The notes under the pieces: generated by a model
Databases searched by the model: none
What the model was told of the DNA's origin: nothing
Seen by the model: the letters and a program-made list of their open reading frames with translations, nothing else
Part shown: positions 1-9,655 of the stretch, piece by piece
Layout: every line of letters begins with the position of its first letter
Position numbering within the stretch: the stretch's first letter is position 1
Assembly (NCBI GenBank): GCA_938004375.1
Contig: CALKWH010000443.1
Coordinates: forward strand, 1 to 14,254
Length of the DNA: 14,254 nt
From: an uncultured Pseudomonadota bacterium
Lineage (GTDB): Bacteria > Myxococcota_A > Polyangia > HGW-17
Direction of reading: 5' to 3'
Program-made: the position numbers and the translations under genes

Positions 1-1
1 C

Positions 2-54
2 GCGGTCTTCATGTCCACCAAGTTGGCGAACGCTTGCGTTCGCCGGAAGACCGC
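2..54. repeat. Nested stem-loop at the window edge
   Basis: An outer pair of 9-nt arms (GCGGTCTTC at 2-10, GAAGACCGC at 46-54) encloses a perfect 8-bp hairpin (GGCGAACG at 25-32, CGTTCGCC at 37-44) with loop CTTG. No T-tract follows, and I could not fold it as a tRNA. It lies downstream of the kinase gene, so it could act in 3' end formation for minus-strand transcripts, or be a dispersed REP-like palindrome. The pairing is seen directly; the role is unknown. Confidence 0.5.
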
Positions 55-83
55 AACATATTCCAGCCACTTCAGTTTCCGCC

Positions 84-107
84 GGGACGCCCTTTTGCGG
101 GCGTCCC
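84..107. terminator. Stem-loop directly after the kinase stop codon
   Basis: Perfect 9-bp stem GGGACGCCC (84-92) and GGGCGTCCC (99-107) with a 6-nt loop TTTTGC. The kinase TAA on the minus strand (108-110) touches the stem. On the minus strand no U-run follows, so it is not a textbook intrinsic terminator for the operon; on the plus strand a short TTATT follows. It probably stabilises or ends the operon transcript, possibly in both directions. Confidence 0.5.
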
Positions 108-2810
<2,703 letters not shown>

Positions 2811-2885
2811 CTCACCGGCGCCTCCGGCCCATCGCCTGGGCGGTGTGTTTGTATCGCACATCGCCCCCGCGGTACAGGGGGAAGA

Positions 2886-4457
2886 TCACGATGGGGGTTC
2901 ATGGCGGCGCTGGCGCCGGGGCGTGGGGGACGCGTCCGGCGCGGTCGGGGCGCCACGGCGGTGGCGGGCGTGGTCGGCCGCGAGGGCGGCGGTGACGGCG
3001 TCGGGAGCGAGGCCGCGGACCGTCGTCAGGTACTCGTGGAGCAGGCCGGCCAGGCGGTGGCGCTCGATGCCGTGGGTGCGCCGCCCGGTGGCCCCGTGGA
3101 GCCAGTCCGAGAACGCCAGGAAGGCGGCGAACGGGGAGGGGCCGGCCAGCAACAGGGCGGTCGCGTCGCGGAAGTTCCCGGAGTTCGCGACCAGATCCCA
3201 GAAGCGGGCCATGACCTTCAGGCGGGCCATTTCTTCGAAGGGGAACGTGTCGGTGAAGAGCACGTCGTAGGGGGGCTCGGGGTTGAACCAGGGTTCGGGC
3301 ATCAGGGCGCAGAGCCGGGTGCCCGGCAGTCGCTTGAGGATGCCGAGCTGGAGCTCGTGGACACCGGTGGCGAGCAGGCGGTCGAAGGAGTCGGCGAACG
3401 ACTCCGGGGTCTCGCCAGGGAGGCCGGCGATGAGATCCGCGTGGACATGGGCGTCGGTCTCGTGCACGCAGTATTCGAGGGTCTCGGCGACCACGTCGGT
3501 GAGCGGGCGGCCGACGGCGCGGGCGACCTCGGGGGTGAGGGTCTGCACGCCGAGCTCCAGTTGCAGGGCGCCGGGGGGGAACTCGGCGAGCAGGAAGGCC
3601 AGGTCGCTCTCGAGCCGGTGCGGGGTGAGCTCGAGATGGGCGAACACCGGCTCCGGGCGGGAGAGCAGCCACTCGAGCACGAGCCGAAAGTTGCCCAGGT
3701 GGACGCTGCGGTCCAGGAACTTGTAGCGACGCAGGCCGCGGTCCCAGAGCGCCTGCAGTTGGGCGAGCACCCGTTCGGCGGGGAACCGGCGGACGGCGGC
3801 CGGCGCGGGAACGCCGGTGGGCGCGGGAACGCCGGTCCCCGTCGGCGCGGTGCAGAACGCGCAGCGCATGGGGCACCCGCGGGAGGTCTCGACGTAGCAC
3901 ACGCGGTGGGCGAGGTCGTCGTCGGAGAAGGCGTCCACGGGCAGGCGCACGGTCGCCAGGTCCGGCGGCGGGCAGGTGACGACCCGGGCGGGACCGGCCC
4001 CGGCGGCGGGGCCGCTCGCGATGAGCGTTTCGCACAGGCCGGGGAAGGCCAGGTCCGCCTCGCCGCGGACCACGAGATCGACCACCCCGGCGATCGGGTG
4101 ACGGGCGTCCCCGCCACCGCCACCGTCCCCGTCCCCGTCGCCGCCACCGTCCCCGCCACCGCCTTCACCCAGGAACTCGGGCCCGCCGGCCATCAGCGGC
4201 AGATCCGGGCGGACCCGGCGCAGCACCCGCGCCGCGTGGGCGGTCGGTCGCGCGCTCCACAGGTGCACCGAGAACGCCACCAGCGCCGGTTCGTGTTCGA
4301 GCAGCCGCCCGGCGAAGCGCACGGGGTCGTCCTCGAGGGTGCCCTCGACGAGGATCAGCGGCCGCGGCCCGTCCCAGTTGGCCGCGAGCGCCCGCAGCGC
4401 GCCCGAGGCGTGGGCGTACCGCGCGTTGATGGCCGCCAATACGACCGGCGCGGTCAC
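2886..4457 (-). CDS. B12-binding-domain radical SAM protein, DUF4080-like
   Basis: 523 aa. The N-terminus (VVLAAINARYAHASGALRAL) resembles the cobalamin-binding-like Rossmann domain of DUF4080 radical SAM proteins. The radical SAM cluster motif is C195-P-M-R-C199-A-F-C202, preceded by ETSRG, followed by the TIM-barrel part and a C-terminal alpha region. Members reductively cleave S-adenosylmethionine; the substrate of this group is not known. No His typical of base-off B12 ligation is evident, so cobalamin binding is unproven. The start is GTG at 4455-4457, whose GTGA overlaps the stop of the upstream gene, which indicates translational coupling; the frame stays open far upstream, but that part is Arg/His-rich shadow. 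Oddities: a Gly/Asp-only run near residues 97-117 and a duplicated GVPAPT near 206-217, both from DNA repeats inserted in loops. Confidence 0.88.
   Translation of the reverse strand: MTAPVVLAAINARYAHASGALRALAANWDGPRPLILVEGTLEDDPVRFAGRLLEHEPALVAFSVHLWSARPTAHAARVLRRVRPDLPLMAGGPEFLGEGGGGDGGGDGDGDGGGGGDARHPIAGVVDLVVRGEADLAFPGLCETLIASGPAAGAGPARVVTCPPPDLATVRLPVDAFSDDDLAHRVCYVETSRGCPMRCAFCTAPTGTGVPAPTGVPAPAAVRRFPAERVLAQLQALWDRGLRRYKFLDRSVHLGNFRLVLEWLLSRPEPVFAHLELTPHRLESDLAFLLAEFPPGALQLELGVQTLTPEVARAVGRPLTDVVAETLEYCVHETDAHVHADLIAGLPGETPESFADSFDRLLATGVHELQLGILKRLPGTRLCALMPEPWFNPEPPYDVLFTDTFPFEEMARLKVMARFWDLVANSGNFRDATALLLAGPSPFAAFLAFSDWLHGATGRRTHGIERHRLAGLLHEYLTTVRGLAPDAVTAALAADHARHRRGAPTAPDASPTPRRQRRHEPPS
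3802..3837. repeat. 18-bp tandem duplication inside the radical SAM gene
   Basis: Units at 3802-3819 and 3820-3837 differ only in the last base and read GGCGCGGGAACGCCGGT plus G or C. They encode GVPAPT twice on the minus strand, just after the iron-sulfur cluster cysteines, and preserve the frame. Likely slippage in a tolerant loop. Confidence 0.8.
4107..4168. repeat. CCGCCACCG / CCGTCCCCG low-complexity tract
   Basis: A tract of short pyrimidine-rich 6-nt steps (CCGCCA, CCGTCC) codes on the minus strand for a run of only Gly and Asp in the B12-binding-like domain of the radical SAM protein. Its period of three and six keeps the frame. It looks like slippage expansion and may vary in length between strains. 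Confidence 0.7.
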
Positions 4458-5632
4458 TTGTTGCGCGTGTACTTGCCGAAGGCGAACGAGAACGACCGCT
4501 TGGCGGGCTTGTCCCACGGCAGGATCATGGGGTTGATCTCGGGGTCGGGCGGGGTGCCCTTCCAGTTTTTCTGGGTGATCGAGGGGCTGGCCTTCTCGAA
4601 GTTGAACTCGATGGTGTACTTCTTGCTCTTCTCGGTCATCTTGTAGGTGTTGACCAGGAAGTGCTCCTTGGCCGAGAAGGACAGCATGTGGGCGAAGATG
4701 CGGGCGAGGCCGCGGGGCTGGTGGGCCCACACGGCGACCATCTTCCACTCGTTGTCGCCGTCGACGATCTTCAGTTCGGTGAACCAGTCCTTCACCCCGT
4801 CGCCGTCCACGTCGAGGGCCTCGCACTTGAGCACGTTGGCCTCGTCGTCGCCGAGCTGGACGAAGAAGAACGACACGCCCACGTCGCCCCCGATGAGCAC
4901 GATGTACTTGCCCACCCACAGGGCGCGCTCGAGCTTCTTGCCGGCGGCGTAGTTGCCGATGTCCTTGAACTTGACGTCCGCGTCGGACACGGAGAGCTTG
5001 TCGAACAACTCCTGCTGCAGGTTGGCGATGGCGGCGAACTCGATGGTGGTGGTCTTCGGGTACTCGGCCTTGTCCAGCGCCATGACGGTCTCGGTCTTGG
5101 GGGAGGCGGCGGAGTCGGTGTCGTAGACCGTGATGGAGAGGGGGACCTCGATGAGGTCGGGGGTCACGTCCCAGGTGGACCAGGTGACGCCGAACTCGAT
5201 GGCGTAGCCGTACTCCTGGCGTACCACGCGGCCGGCGCCGCCCTTGGGCAGGCCCTCGATCACCGCCTTGCGGTTGTCCCCGGGCGGGATGAAGGTGACC
5301 TTCTTCTTGGGGTCGCCCAGGGAGATGACCACGCGGTCGTCGTCGCTCGAGCGCTTGCTGCCCACGATGATGCGGCTGTCGGTCACCTCGACGAGGACGT
5401 AGACTCCCTCGCCGGCGACGTACGTGCTGCGCAGCTCGACCGACAGGTCCTTGTCGTTGTTGCGCTTGTCGGCGCCCGAGACGATGTCGCCCTTGCCCAG
5501 CGTCAGCGTGGACAGGCCGCTCCACTCGCCGATGATGCCGTCGAGCTTGATCGTCTTGGTCTCGGACTCGGGGCAGGACAGGCGCGGGGCCTGCAGGAAC
5601 AGGGCGGTCACCAAAAACAGGGAAGTCAGCAT
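4454..5632 (-). CDS. Secreted protein with N-terminal CBM9-like (DOMON-type) domain
   Basis: 392 aa. A hydrophobic signal sequence (MLTSLFLVTALFLQA) is followed by IKLDGIIGEWSG, the typical opening of CBM9-like or DOMON-type beta-sandwich domains, which bind carbohydrate or other ligands outside the cytoplasm. The rest of the first ~200 residues fits that fold. A DVDGDGVKDWF segment starting at Asp274 resembles a calcium-binding EF-hand/dockerin-type loop. No catalytic motif is visible. A GAGGTGA ribosome site that overlaps the upstream stop codon sits 5 nt before the ATG. It is 9 nt downstream of the IPT/TIG gene and overlaps the radical SAM start by 4 nt. A surface or periplasmic binding role is inferred; the ligand is unknown. 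Confidence 0.75.
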   Translation of the reverse strand: MLTSLFLVTALFLQAPRLSCPESETKTIKLDGIIGEWSGLSTLTLGKGDIVSGADKRNNDKDLSVELRSTYVAGEGVYVLVEVTDSRIIVGSKRSSDDDRVVISLGDPKKKVTFIPPGDNRKAVIEGLPKGGAGRVVRQEYGYAIEFGVTWSTWDVTPDLIEVPLSITVYDTDSAASPKTETVMALDKAEYPKTTTIEFAAIANLQQELFDKLSVSDADVKFKDIGNYAAGKKLERALWVGKYIVLIGGDVGVSFFFVQLGDDEANVLKCEALDVDGDGVKDWFTELKIVDGDNEWKMVAVWAHQPRGLARIFAHMLSFSAKEHFLVNTYKMTEKSKKYTIEFNFEKASPSITQKNWKGTPPDPEINPMILPWDKPAKRSFSFAFGKYTRNK

Positions 5633-5641
5633 GGGGTCACC

Positions 5642-8140
5642 TCACTTGCCGCGGCACAGGCGGGATTTGATGATATACGAGAACCGGGTCGGAAGCTTCT
5701 TGCCGAAGCTCTCGATGGCCAGATCCCCCGAGCGGGCGTTGGCCGGGATGATGGCCGTGGCCTGCGTCTTCGAGACGATCTTCACGGCCAGCACGGTCTC
5801 GCCCAGATAGAACTTGGCCTTGTCGTCGAAGTTCACGCCGGTGAACGTGAGCTCGTCGCCGCCGCAGCCGCTCTCGGCCGACACGGCGGTGATGCGGGCG
5901 TAGGGCGGGGCGACGGTGAAGTAATTCGCGGCCTTGCCCTCGACGCCCGGGCAGCGCACCACCGGGAAGCCGGGCTGGGCGCCCTCGGGAACCTCGACGA
6001 CCAGCTTCGTGTGGGACGTGCGGGCGAGCACCTTGGCGATCTTGTCACCGGGGAACACCACCTGGGCCTGGGCGCAGAACTGGCTGCCCTCGAGGGTCAC
6101 GCGGTCGCCGTGCCAGCCCAGATCCGGGCTCACGGCGGTGATCACCGGCTGCGGGTAGGCCAGGGTGAAGGTGTGCCCGGTCTGGACACGCAGCTTGGCG
6201 GCCACGAGCTCGATGGGGCCGGACGGCGCTCCGGCCGGGATCTCGATCTGGATCTCGGAGTCGCTCACCCAGCGCGAGGGCAGAAGCGTCTTGCCGATGA
6301 AGAACTGACTGTCCTTCTTCAGTTGCGAGCCGCGCACGGTGAGGAACGTGCCCACCGGGCCCGAGAGCGGGAAGATCGACGCGATGTTCCCCACCGGGGG
6401 CTTGAGCGTCAGGGCGCCGGGCACCACGGCCGCGTGCATGAAGCATTCGATTTTGAACTGGCCCGGCTCGGCCTTGGCCGGCAGCTGGACGACCACGTAC
6501 TTCGCGTTGGCCTCGAGGACCTTCACGGGCGTCTTGCCAAGGAACACGGCGGGCTTGGCGCACAGGTTCTTCCCGCGGATGGTGACGGTGCCCAGGTGCC
6601 AGGACACGGCGGGCTCGAACTTGGCGGGCTCGGGCTTGGGATAGGCGGTCTCGAAGACGTGGGGGGTCTCCCAGAAGCGGTCGTAGGCGAACACGCGCAC
6701 GGGGCCCTTCGTGGCCACGGGCACGGTGGCGACCAGGCGGCCGGCGCCCTCGGCGCGGGTGGCGAGCGCCATCTTGCCGATGTAGACCTTGGCGTCGGGC
6801 GGGAAGAGGGCGCCCTCGAGGACGAGCTCGGTCCCCGGAGGGCCGGCCAGCGGGGCGGCGGTCTTCACGGCCAGGGCCGGCGGCGTCAGTTCGAACGCGC
6901 CGGCCTCGATGCGCCAGTGCTTGCACATGAGGGTGAACTTGCCGGACTTCGCGCCCCGGGGCACGAGCAGGGTGATCTCGGCGGTGGAGGTGACGGGGTC
7001 CACGGGGAAGGCCAGGCCGGCCACCTCGACGCGGATGTCCGGGCACAGGGCCCGGCCGCGCAGGGTGATCTTGTCGCCGTTCCAGGCCTTGACCGGGGCG
7101 GGCTCGGCCAGCTCGGGCGGGTTGGCGATGGTGAAGCGCACGGCGGACGGGCGGATGCGGTTGTGGCTTTTGTAGTGGAACAGGTCCGAGGCGGCCTTGG
7201 CGGGGATGCGCACGCGGACCATGGTCTCGGAGACCCACTTCGTCTCGGTGATGGCGACCTCGCCCAGCCAGAACTGGTCCTTGGCGGTGAAGCCCGAGCC
7301 CGTGAGCTCGACCCAGTCGCCGGGGGCGCCGGCCTCGGGGACGACCTTGGTGATGGCGCCGTAGGGCGGCTCGACGGTCAGCGGTTTGGAGGCGGCGAAG
7401 TCGCGGCCGTAGCAGCGCACGCGCAGCGCGCCGGTGACGGCGCCGGCGGGGACGACCGCCTCGAGGGTGTCGGCGGTGCGCTTCGTCACCGTGAGGGGCT
7501 TGTCACCCACCAGCACGGCGGCGTCGGCGCAGAAGTGCTTGCCGCGCACGGTGAGCTTGTCTTCGTGCCAGGCCTTCTCGGGGGCGAAACCGGAGACGGT
7601 GGGGAAGGGCAGCACGTCGTATTTGATCGCGCTCTTGACCCGCTGGCCGAAACTGGTGACCCAGAAGAAGTCCGACGGCGTGCCCGGGGGCAGGAACACC
7701 GACACTTCCTTGTCGGAGACGAACTTCGCGTTCAACTTGAGCTTGCCCAGGTAAAACTCGGTCTCGGCCGTGAAGAAACGCCCGGTGAGCTTCACCCAGA
7801 TGTCGGCGGGGCCGCCGGCGGGGTCGCTCTTCTCGAGGGTGGTGACGTTCTTGATCGTGAAGATCGCGGGGGCGCGCAGGCGTCGACCGCCCTGCTCGAC
7901 CTCGAACCAGGCGTCCTTGGCGTTCTCGGGCACCAGCACGGTGATGACCGTGGGGGCGACGCTCACTGGCTTCACCTCGGCGTTATCGTAATAGACCTTG
8001 ACGGTCTTGGTGTCGAAATTCTTGCCCAGCAGTTGGACCTTGGCCCCCCACGGCCCCTCGGCGGGCTTCATGTCGGCGAAGTCGAACACGGCGGACTGGG
8101 AGAGGAGAAGACTGCAGACTATTGTGAGGGTCGACCACAT
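5642..8140 (-). CDS. Secreted protein of ten tandem IPT/TIG domains
   Basis: 832 aa. The signal sequence MWSTLTIVCSLLLSQSA is followed by about ten IPT/TIG immunoglobulin-like units of about 80 residues, each starting with a G-x-x-V-x-L-x-G-x-x-F pattern and carrying a F/V-Y/F-L-G strand. The units alternate: every second one has a Cys pair (204/243, 366/406, 527/566, 689/730), spaced about 40 residues within a unit and 161-162 between units, so the true repeat is a two-domain module with a probable disulfide in one half. No enzyme domain is seen; an extended adhesive or scaffold role on the surface or in the periplasm is likely. The start at 8140 is chosen for AAGGAG 10 nt upstream and because the signal peptide begins there; an in-frame ATG at 8167 lacks a ribosome site. 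First protein gene of the cluster, downstream of tRNA-Leu. Confidence 0.88.
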   Translation of the reverse strand: MWSTLTIVCSLLLSQSAVFDFADMKPAEGPWGAKVQLLGKNFDTKTVKVYYDNAEVKPVSVAPTVITVLVPENAKDAWFEVEQGGRRLRAPAIFTIKNVTTLEKSDPAGGPADIWVKLTGRFFTAETEFYLGKLKLNAKFVSDKEVSVFLPPGTPSDFFWVTSFGQRVKSAIKYDVLPFPTVSGFAPEKAWHEDKLTVRGKHFCADAAVLVGDKPLTVTKRTADTLEAVVPAGAVTGALRVRCYGRDFAASKPLTVEPPYGAITKVVPEAGAPGDWVELTGSGFTAKDQFWLGEVAITETKWVSETMVRVRIPAKAASDLFHYKSHNRIRPSAVRFTIANPPELAEPAPVKAWNGDKITLRGRALCPDIRVEVAGLAFPVDPVTSTAEITLLVPRGAKSGKFTLMCKHWRIEAGAFELTPPALAVKTAAPLAGPPGTELVLEGALFPPDAKVYIGKMALATRAEGAGRLVATVPVATKGPVRVFAYDRFWETPHVFETAYPKPEPAKFEPAVSWHLGTVTIRGKNLCAKPAVFLGKTPVKVLEANAKYVVVQLPAKAEPGQFKIECFMHAAVVPGALTLKPPVGNIASIFPLSGPVGTFLTVRGSQLKKDSQFFIGKTLLPSRWVSDSEIQIEIPAGAPSGPIELVAAKLRVQTGHTFTLAYPQPVITAVSPDLGWHGDRVTLEGSQFCAQAQVVFPGDKIAKVLARTSHTKLVVEVPEGAQPGFPVVRCPGVEGKAANYFTVAPPYARITAVSAESGCGGDELTFTGVNFDDKAKFYLGETVLAVKIVSKTQATAIIPANARSGDLAIESFGKKLPTRFSYIIKSRLCRGK

Positions 8141-8165
8141 GGCGCGCACGCTCCTTATGCCGGGC

Positions 8166-8195
8166 AAGGTACGACAGAACGGGTTCTACATTCAA
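8166..8195 (-). promoter_or_regulatory. Possible promoter for the IPT/TIG gene with a central palindrome
   Basis: On the minus strand TTGAAT (8190-8195) and TACCTT (8166-8171) are 18 nt apart, putting a start near 8159, just before the AAGGAG ribosome site. Between them sits the palindrome AGAAC-GG-GTTCT (8176-8187), which could be an operator. Read-through from the tRNA promoter is an alternative. The match is modest. Confidence 0.35.
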
Positions 8196-8206
8196 TACAC
8201 TTTTCG

Positions 8207-8286
<80 letters not shown>

Positions 8287-8298
8287 GCGGCCGGCGTT

Positions 8299-8327
8299 TT
8301 TCTACCACCGGTGGAGGCGCCGTGCAA
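8299..8327 (-). promoter_or_regulatory. Promoter of tRNA-Leu
   Basis: On the minus strand TTGCAC (8322-8327) and TAGAAA (8299-8304) are exactly 17 nt apart. The predicted start near 8292 lies about 6 nt before the mature tRNA 5' end at 8286. This promoter may also feed the downstream IPT/TIG cluster, because no clear terminator follows the tRNA. Confidence 0.55.
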
Positions 8328-8331
8328 GGGG

Positions 8332-8375
8332 GCGGAATCGCGTTGCGATTCCGCTTAGCGACCGTCTTCGGTCGC
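8332..8375. repeat. Compound palindrome, left copy
   Basis: Two adjacent hairpins: H1 has arms GCGGAATCGC (8332-8341) and GCGATTCCGC (8345-8354) with loop GTT; after a 3-nt spacer TTA, H2 has arms GCGACCG (8358-8364) and CGGTCGC (8369-8375) with loop TCTT. A further half of H1 (GCGGAATCGC) sits at 8381-8390. The reverse complement of H1 is identical to the hairpin at 9655-9677. Confidence 0.85.
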
Positions 8376-8401
8376 CAGGGGCGGAATCGCTGGCGCGGGA
8401 C

Positions 8402-8644
8402 CACGGACAGGAGACACGGAGAAGAGCGGCCACGGACCACGGAGTTGGAGCGGCCACGGACCACGGAGAAGAGACACGGACGAAAGTGGACGGACACGGA
8501 CGCCGCCGGAACACGGAGTGACAAGGAGACCGCCGCGTCCGTGTTCCCGGTCCGTGTTCCCCAGCGGCGGTCCGTGGTCCGTACCGGTCCGTGTCCGTCC
8601 ACTTTCGTCCGTGTCCCCGCCGCGTCCGTGTTCCCTCGTCCGTG
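8402..8644. repeat. Mirror-organised CACGGA / TCCGTG cluster
   Basis: Nine CACGGA hexamers occur on the plus strand from 8402 to 8517, then seven TCCGTG hexamers (the reverse complement) from 8538 to 8644; the polarity switches once. Within it are perfect 29-bp inverted arms at 8473-8501 and 8587-8615 (both contain GAAAGTGGACGGA or its complement) and a nested 9-bp pair GACCGCCGC (8528-8536) with GCGGCGGTC (8564-8572). Transcribed, it would form a large branched hairpin. Confidence 0.85.
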
Positions 8645-8673
8645 TCCCAGGTCCGGGAGTCCAGACGAGCCCT

Positions 8674-8884
8674 TGGAAGTTTCCGGACGGTCGCCTGGTG
8701 CCCGGGGTCAAGTGCTTGGAAGTTTCTGGGCGGGCGCCCGGGAGCCCGGGCGAGCGTTTGGAAGTTTCTGGGCGGGCGCCCGGGAGCCCGGGCGAGCGTC
8801 TGGAAGTTTCTGGGAGGGGGTTCTGCTGTCCGGGCGAGCATCTGGAAGTCTCTGATCGGGAGTTCGGCCGAAAAGGGGGCGAAA
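8674..8884. repeat. Five tandem 42-43 bp units (minisatellite)
   Basis: Units begin with TGGAAGT at 8674, 8717, 8759, 8801 and 8843, spaced 43, 42, 42 and 42 nt. Units 2 and 3 differ by one base; the outer units are diverged. Each has a GC palindromic core (CCCGGGAGCCCGGG in units 2-3). Because 42 is a multiple of 3, open frames persist on both strands, but I see no sign that they are translated. There are no unique spacers, so it is not a CRISPR array. Confidence 0.85.
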
Positions 8885-8919
8885 AGGGGCTTGACAGAGC
8901 CCCTTGATTTTCGTAGACG
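8884..8919 (+). promoter_or_regulatory. Promoter embedded in a terminator-like hairpin
   Basis: A perfect consensus -35 TTGACA (8891-8896) is 17 nt from TAGACG (8914-8919), giving a start near 8926 and a leader of about 73 nt before the ATG at 8999. The same bases form a hairpin, AAGGGGCT (8884-8891) with AGCCCCTT (8898-8905) and loop TGACAG, followed by GATTTT, which looks like an intrinsic terminator for transcripts arriving from the repeats. The -10 is only a partial match. Confidence 0.5.
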
Positions 8920-8998
8920 AACATCAACAAGACAAATCCGCGAGCGAATCTCCGTTGGCGGCACGACAACCTCCGAGAAGGAGAAAGGAACGAAGAAG

Positions 8999-9655
8999 AT
9001 GCAGAAGCTCCAAGAGTATCATGGCGTCCCCCTCACCCTGCGCGCCCTGCGCCGCCTCGATCTGGCCCTGCCGCGGGTGCCGGAGCTGGCCGACCACCGT
9101 CCGGGGGTGGCCGCCCGGCGCGGCGCGCTCGCCCAGGCCCGCGACGCCTGGGACGAGCTGGTCGAGCGGCGCATGGCCGTCACGGCCGAAATCGAATACT
9201 TGGACGGCGAAATCGATCATCTGGTGGTGAGCGTGGGGCAGCGGTGGTTCCTGGAGTGCGACCGGAACCGCCACGCCCCGGCGTACCGGAAGATGTTTCC
9301 GGTGTCGCCGTCGACGGCGACCGCGGGGGTGGCCGACGAAAAGCAGGCGCGGTTCGTGACGACCCTGGTCGAGACGATCCACGCCGACCCGGCCTACTCC
9401 GCGCTCAAGGCCGAGGCCGCCGCGCTGGCCGGGCTGATGGAGCGGCTCCGGGAGGCCCAGGGGCGGCGGCAGGAGTTGTACGCGAAGGAGGCCCAGGCCC
9501 GGGCGGCCCTGGACCTGGCCGCGGACGAGGCCCACCGGTACTACAACGGCCTGTACCACCAGTTCACGGTCGCGCTGCCGGATCAGCCGCGCCTGGTGGA
9601 GAGCCTGTTCCTGACCCTCGCCCACGGGCCGGCGACCGGAGGACCGGTCGCTTAG
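8999..9655 (+). CDS. Uncharacterised helical protein inside the palindrome-bounded segment
   Basis: 218 aa, family not recognised. Residues 1-75 and 120-195 are rich in Ala, Leu, Glu, Arg and Gln with heptad-like spacing, suggesting two long helical or coiled-coil arms; between them is a less helical segment with WFLECDRNRHAPAYRKMFPV, which may be a conserved core. No signal peptide, membrane segment, HUH, DDE or tyrosine/serine recombinase motif is visible. The ATG at 8999 has purine-rich AAGGAG (8978-8983) and AAAGGA (8984-8989, 9 nt away) upstream; a longer in-frame extension to 8591 reads through the repeats and is rejected. The stop TAG (9653-9655) lies in the right compound palindrome, so H2 encodes the last residues (ATGGPVA). 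It stands alone on the plus strand, with its own promoter. Function unknown; it could be a DNA-binding or structural partner of the repeats. Confidence 0.8.
   Translation: MQKLQEYHGVPLTLRALRRLDLALPRVPELADHRPGVAARRGALAQARDAWDELVERRMAVTAEIEYLDGEIDHLVVSVGQRWFLECDRNRHAPAYRKMFPVSPSTATAGVADEKQARFVTTLVETIHADPAYSALKAEAAALAGLMERLREAQGRRQELYAKEAQARAALDLAADEAHRYYNGLYHQFTVALPDQPRLVESLFLTLAHGPATGGPVA

Noticed and set aside
2811..2885. Promoter or terminator between the radical SAM and kinase genes
   Set aside because: A CCCCC/GGGGG pairing is present but without a T-run, and no convincing -35/-10 pair was found.
4458..5525. Upstream in-frame extension of the radical SAM gene
   Set aside because: It would overlap the CBM9-like gene almost completely and is Arg/His/Gly-rich shadow; the GTG at 4455-4457 with a GTGA overlap is the better start.
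8674..8884. CRISPR array
   Set aside because: The whole 42-bp unit repeats, with no unique spacers, and no cas genes are nearby.
8302..8964. A 220-codon open frame on the minus strand
   Set aside because: Made entirely of the CACGGA and 42-bp repeats translated in one frame; no ribosome site or independent coding signal.
8591..8998. N-terminal extension of the 218-aa protein through the repeats
   Set aside because: Open only because the 42-bp units are a multiple of three; the ribosome site and the change in composition place the start at 8999.
8999..9655. RAYT-type (HUH/Y1) transposase
   Set aside because: The palindromic flanks suggested it, but no HUH pair with a catalytic tyrosine is visible in the protein.
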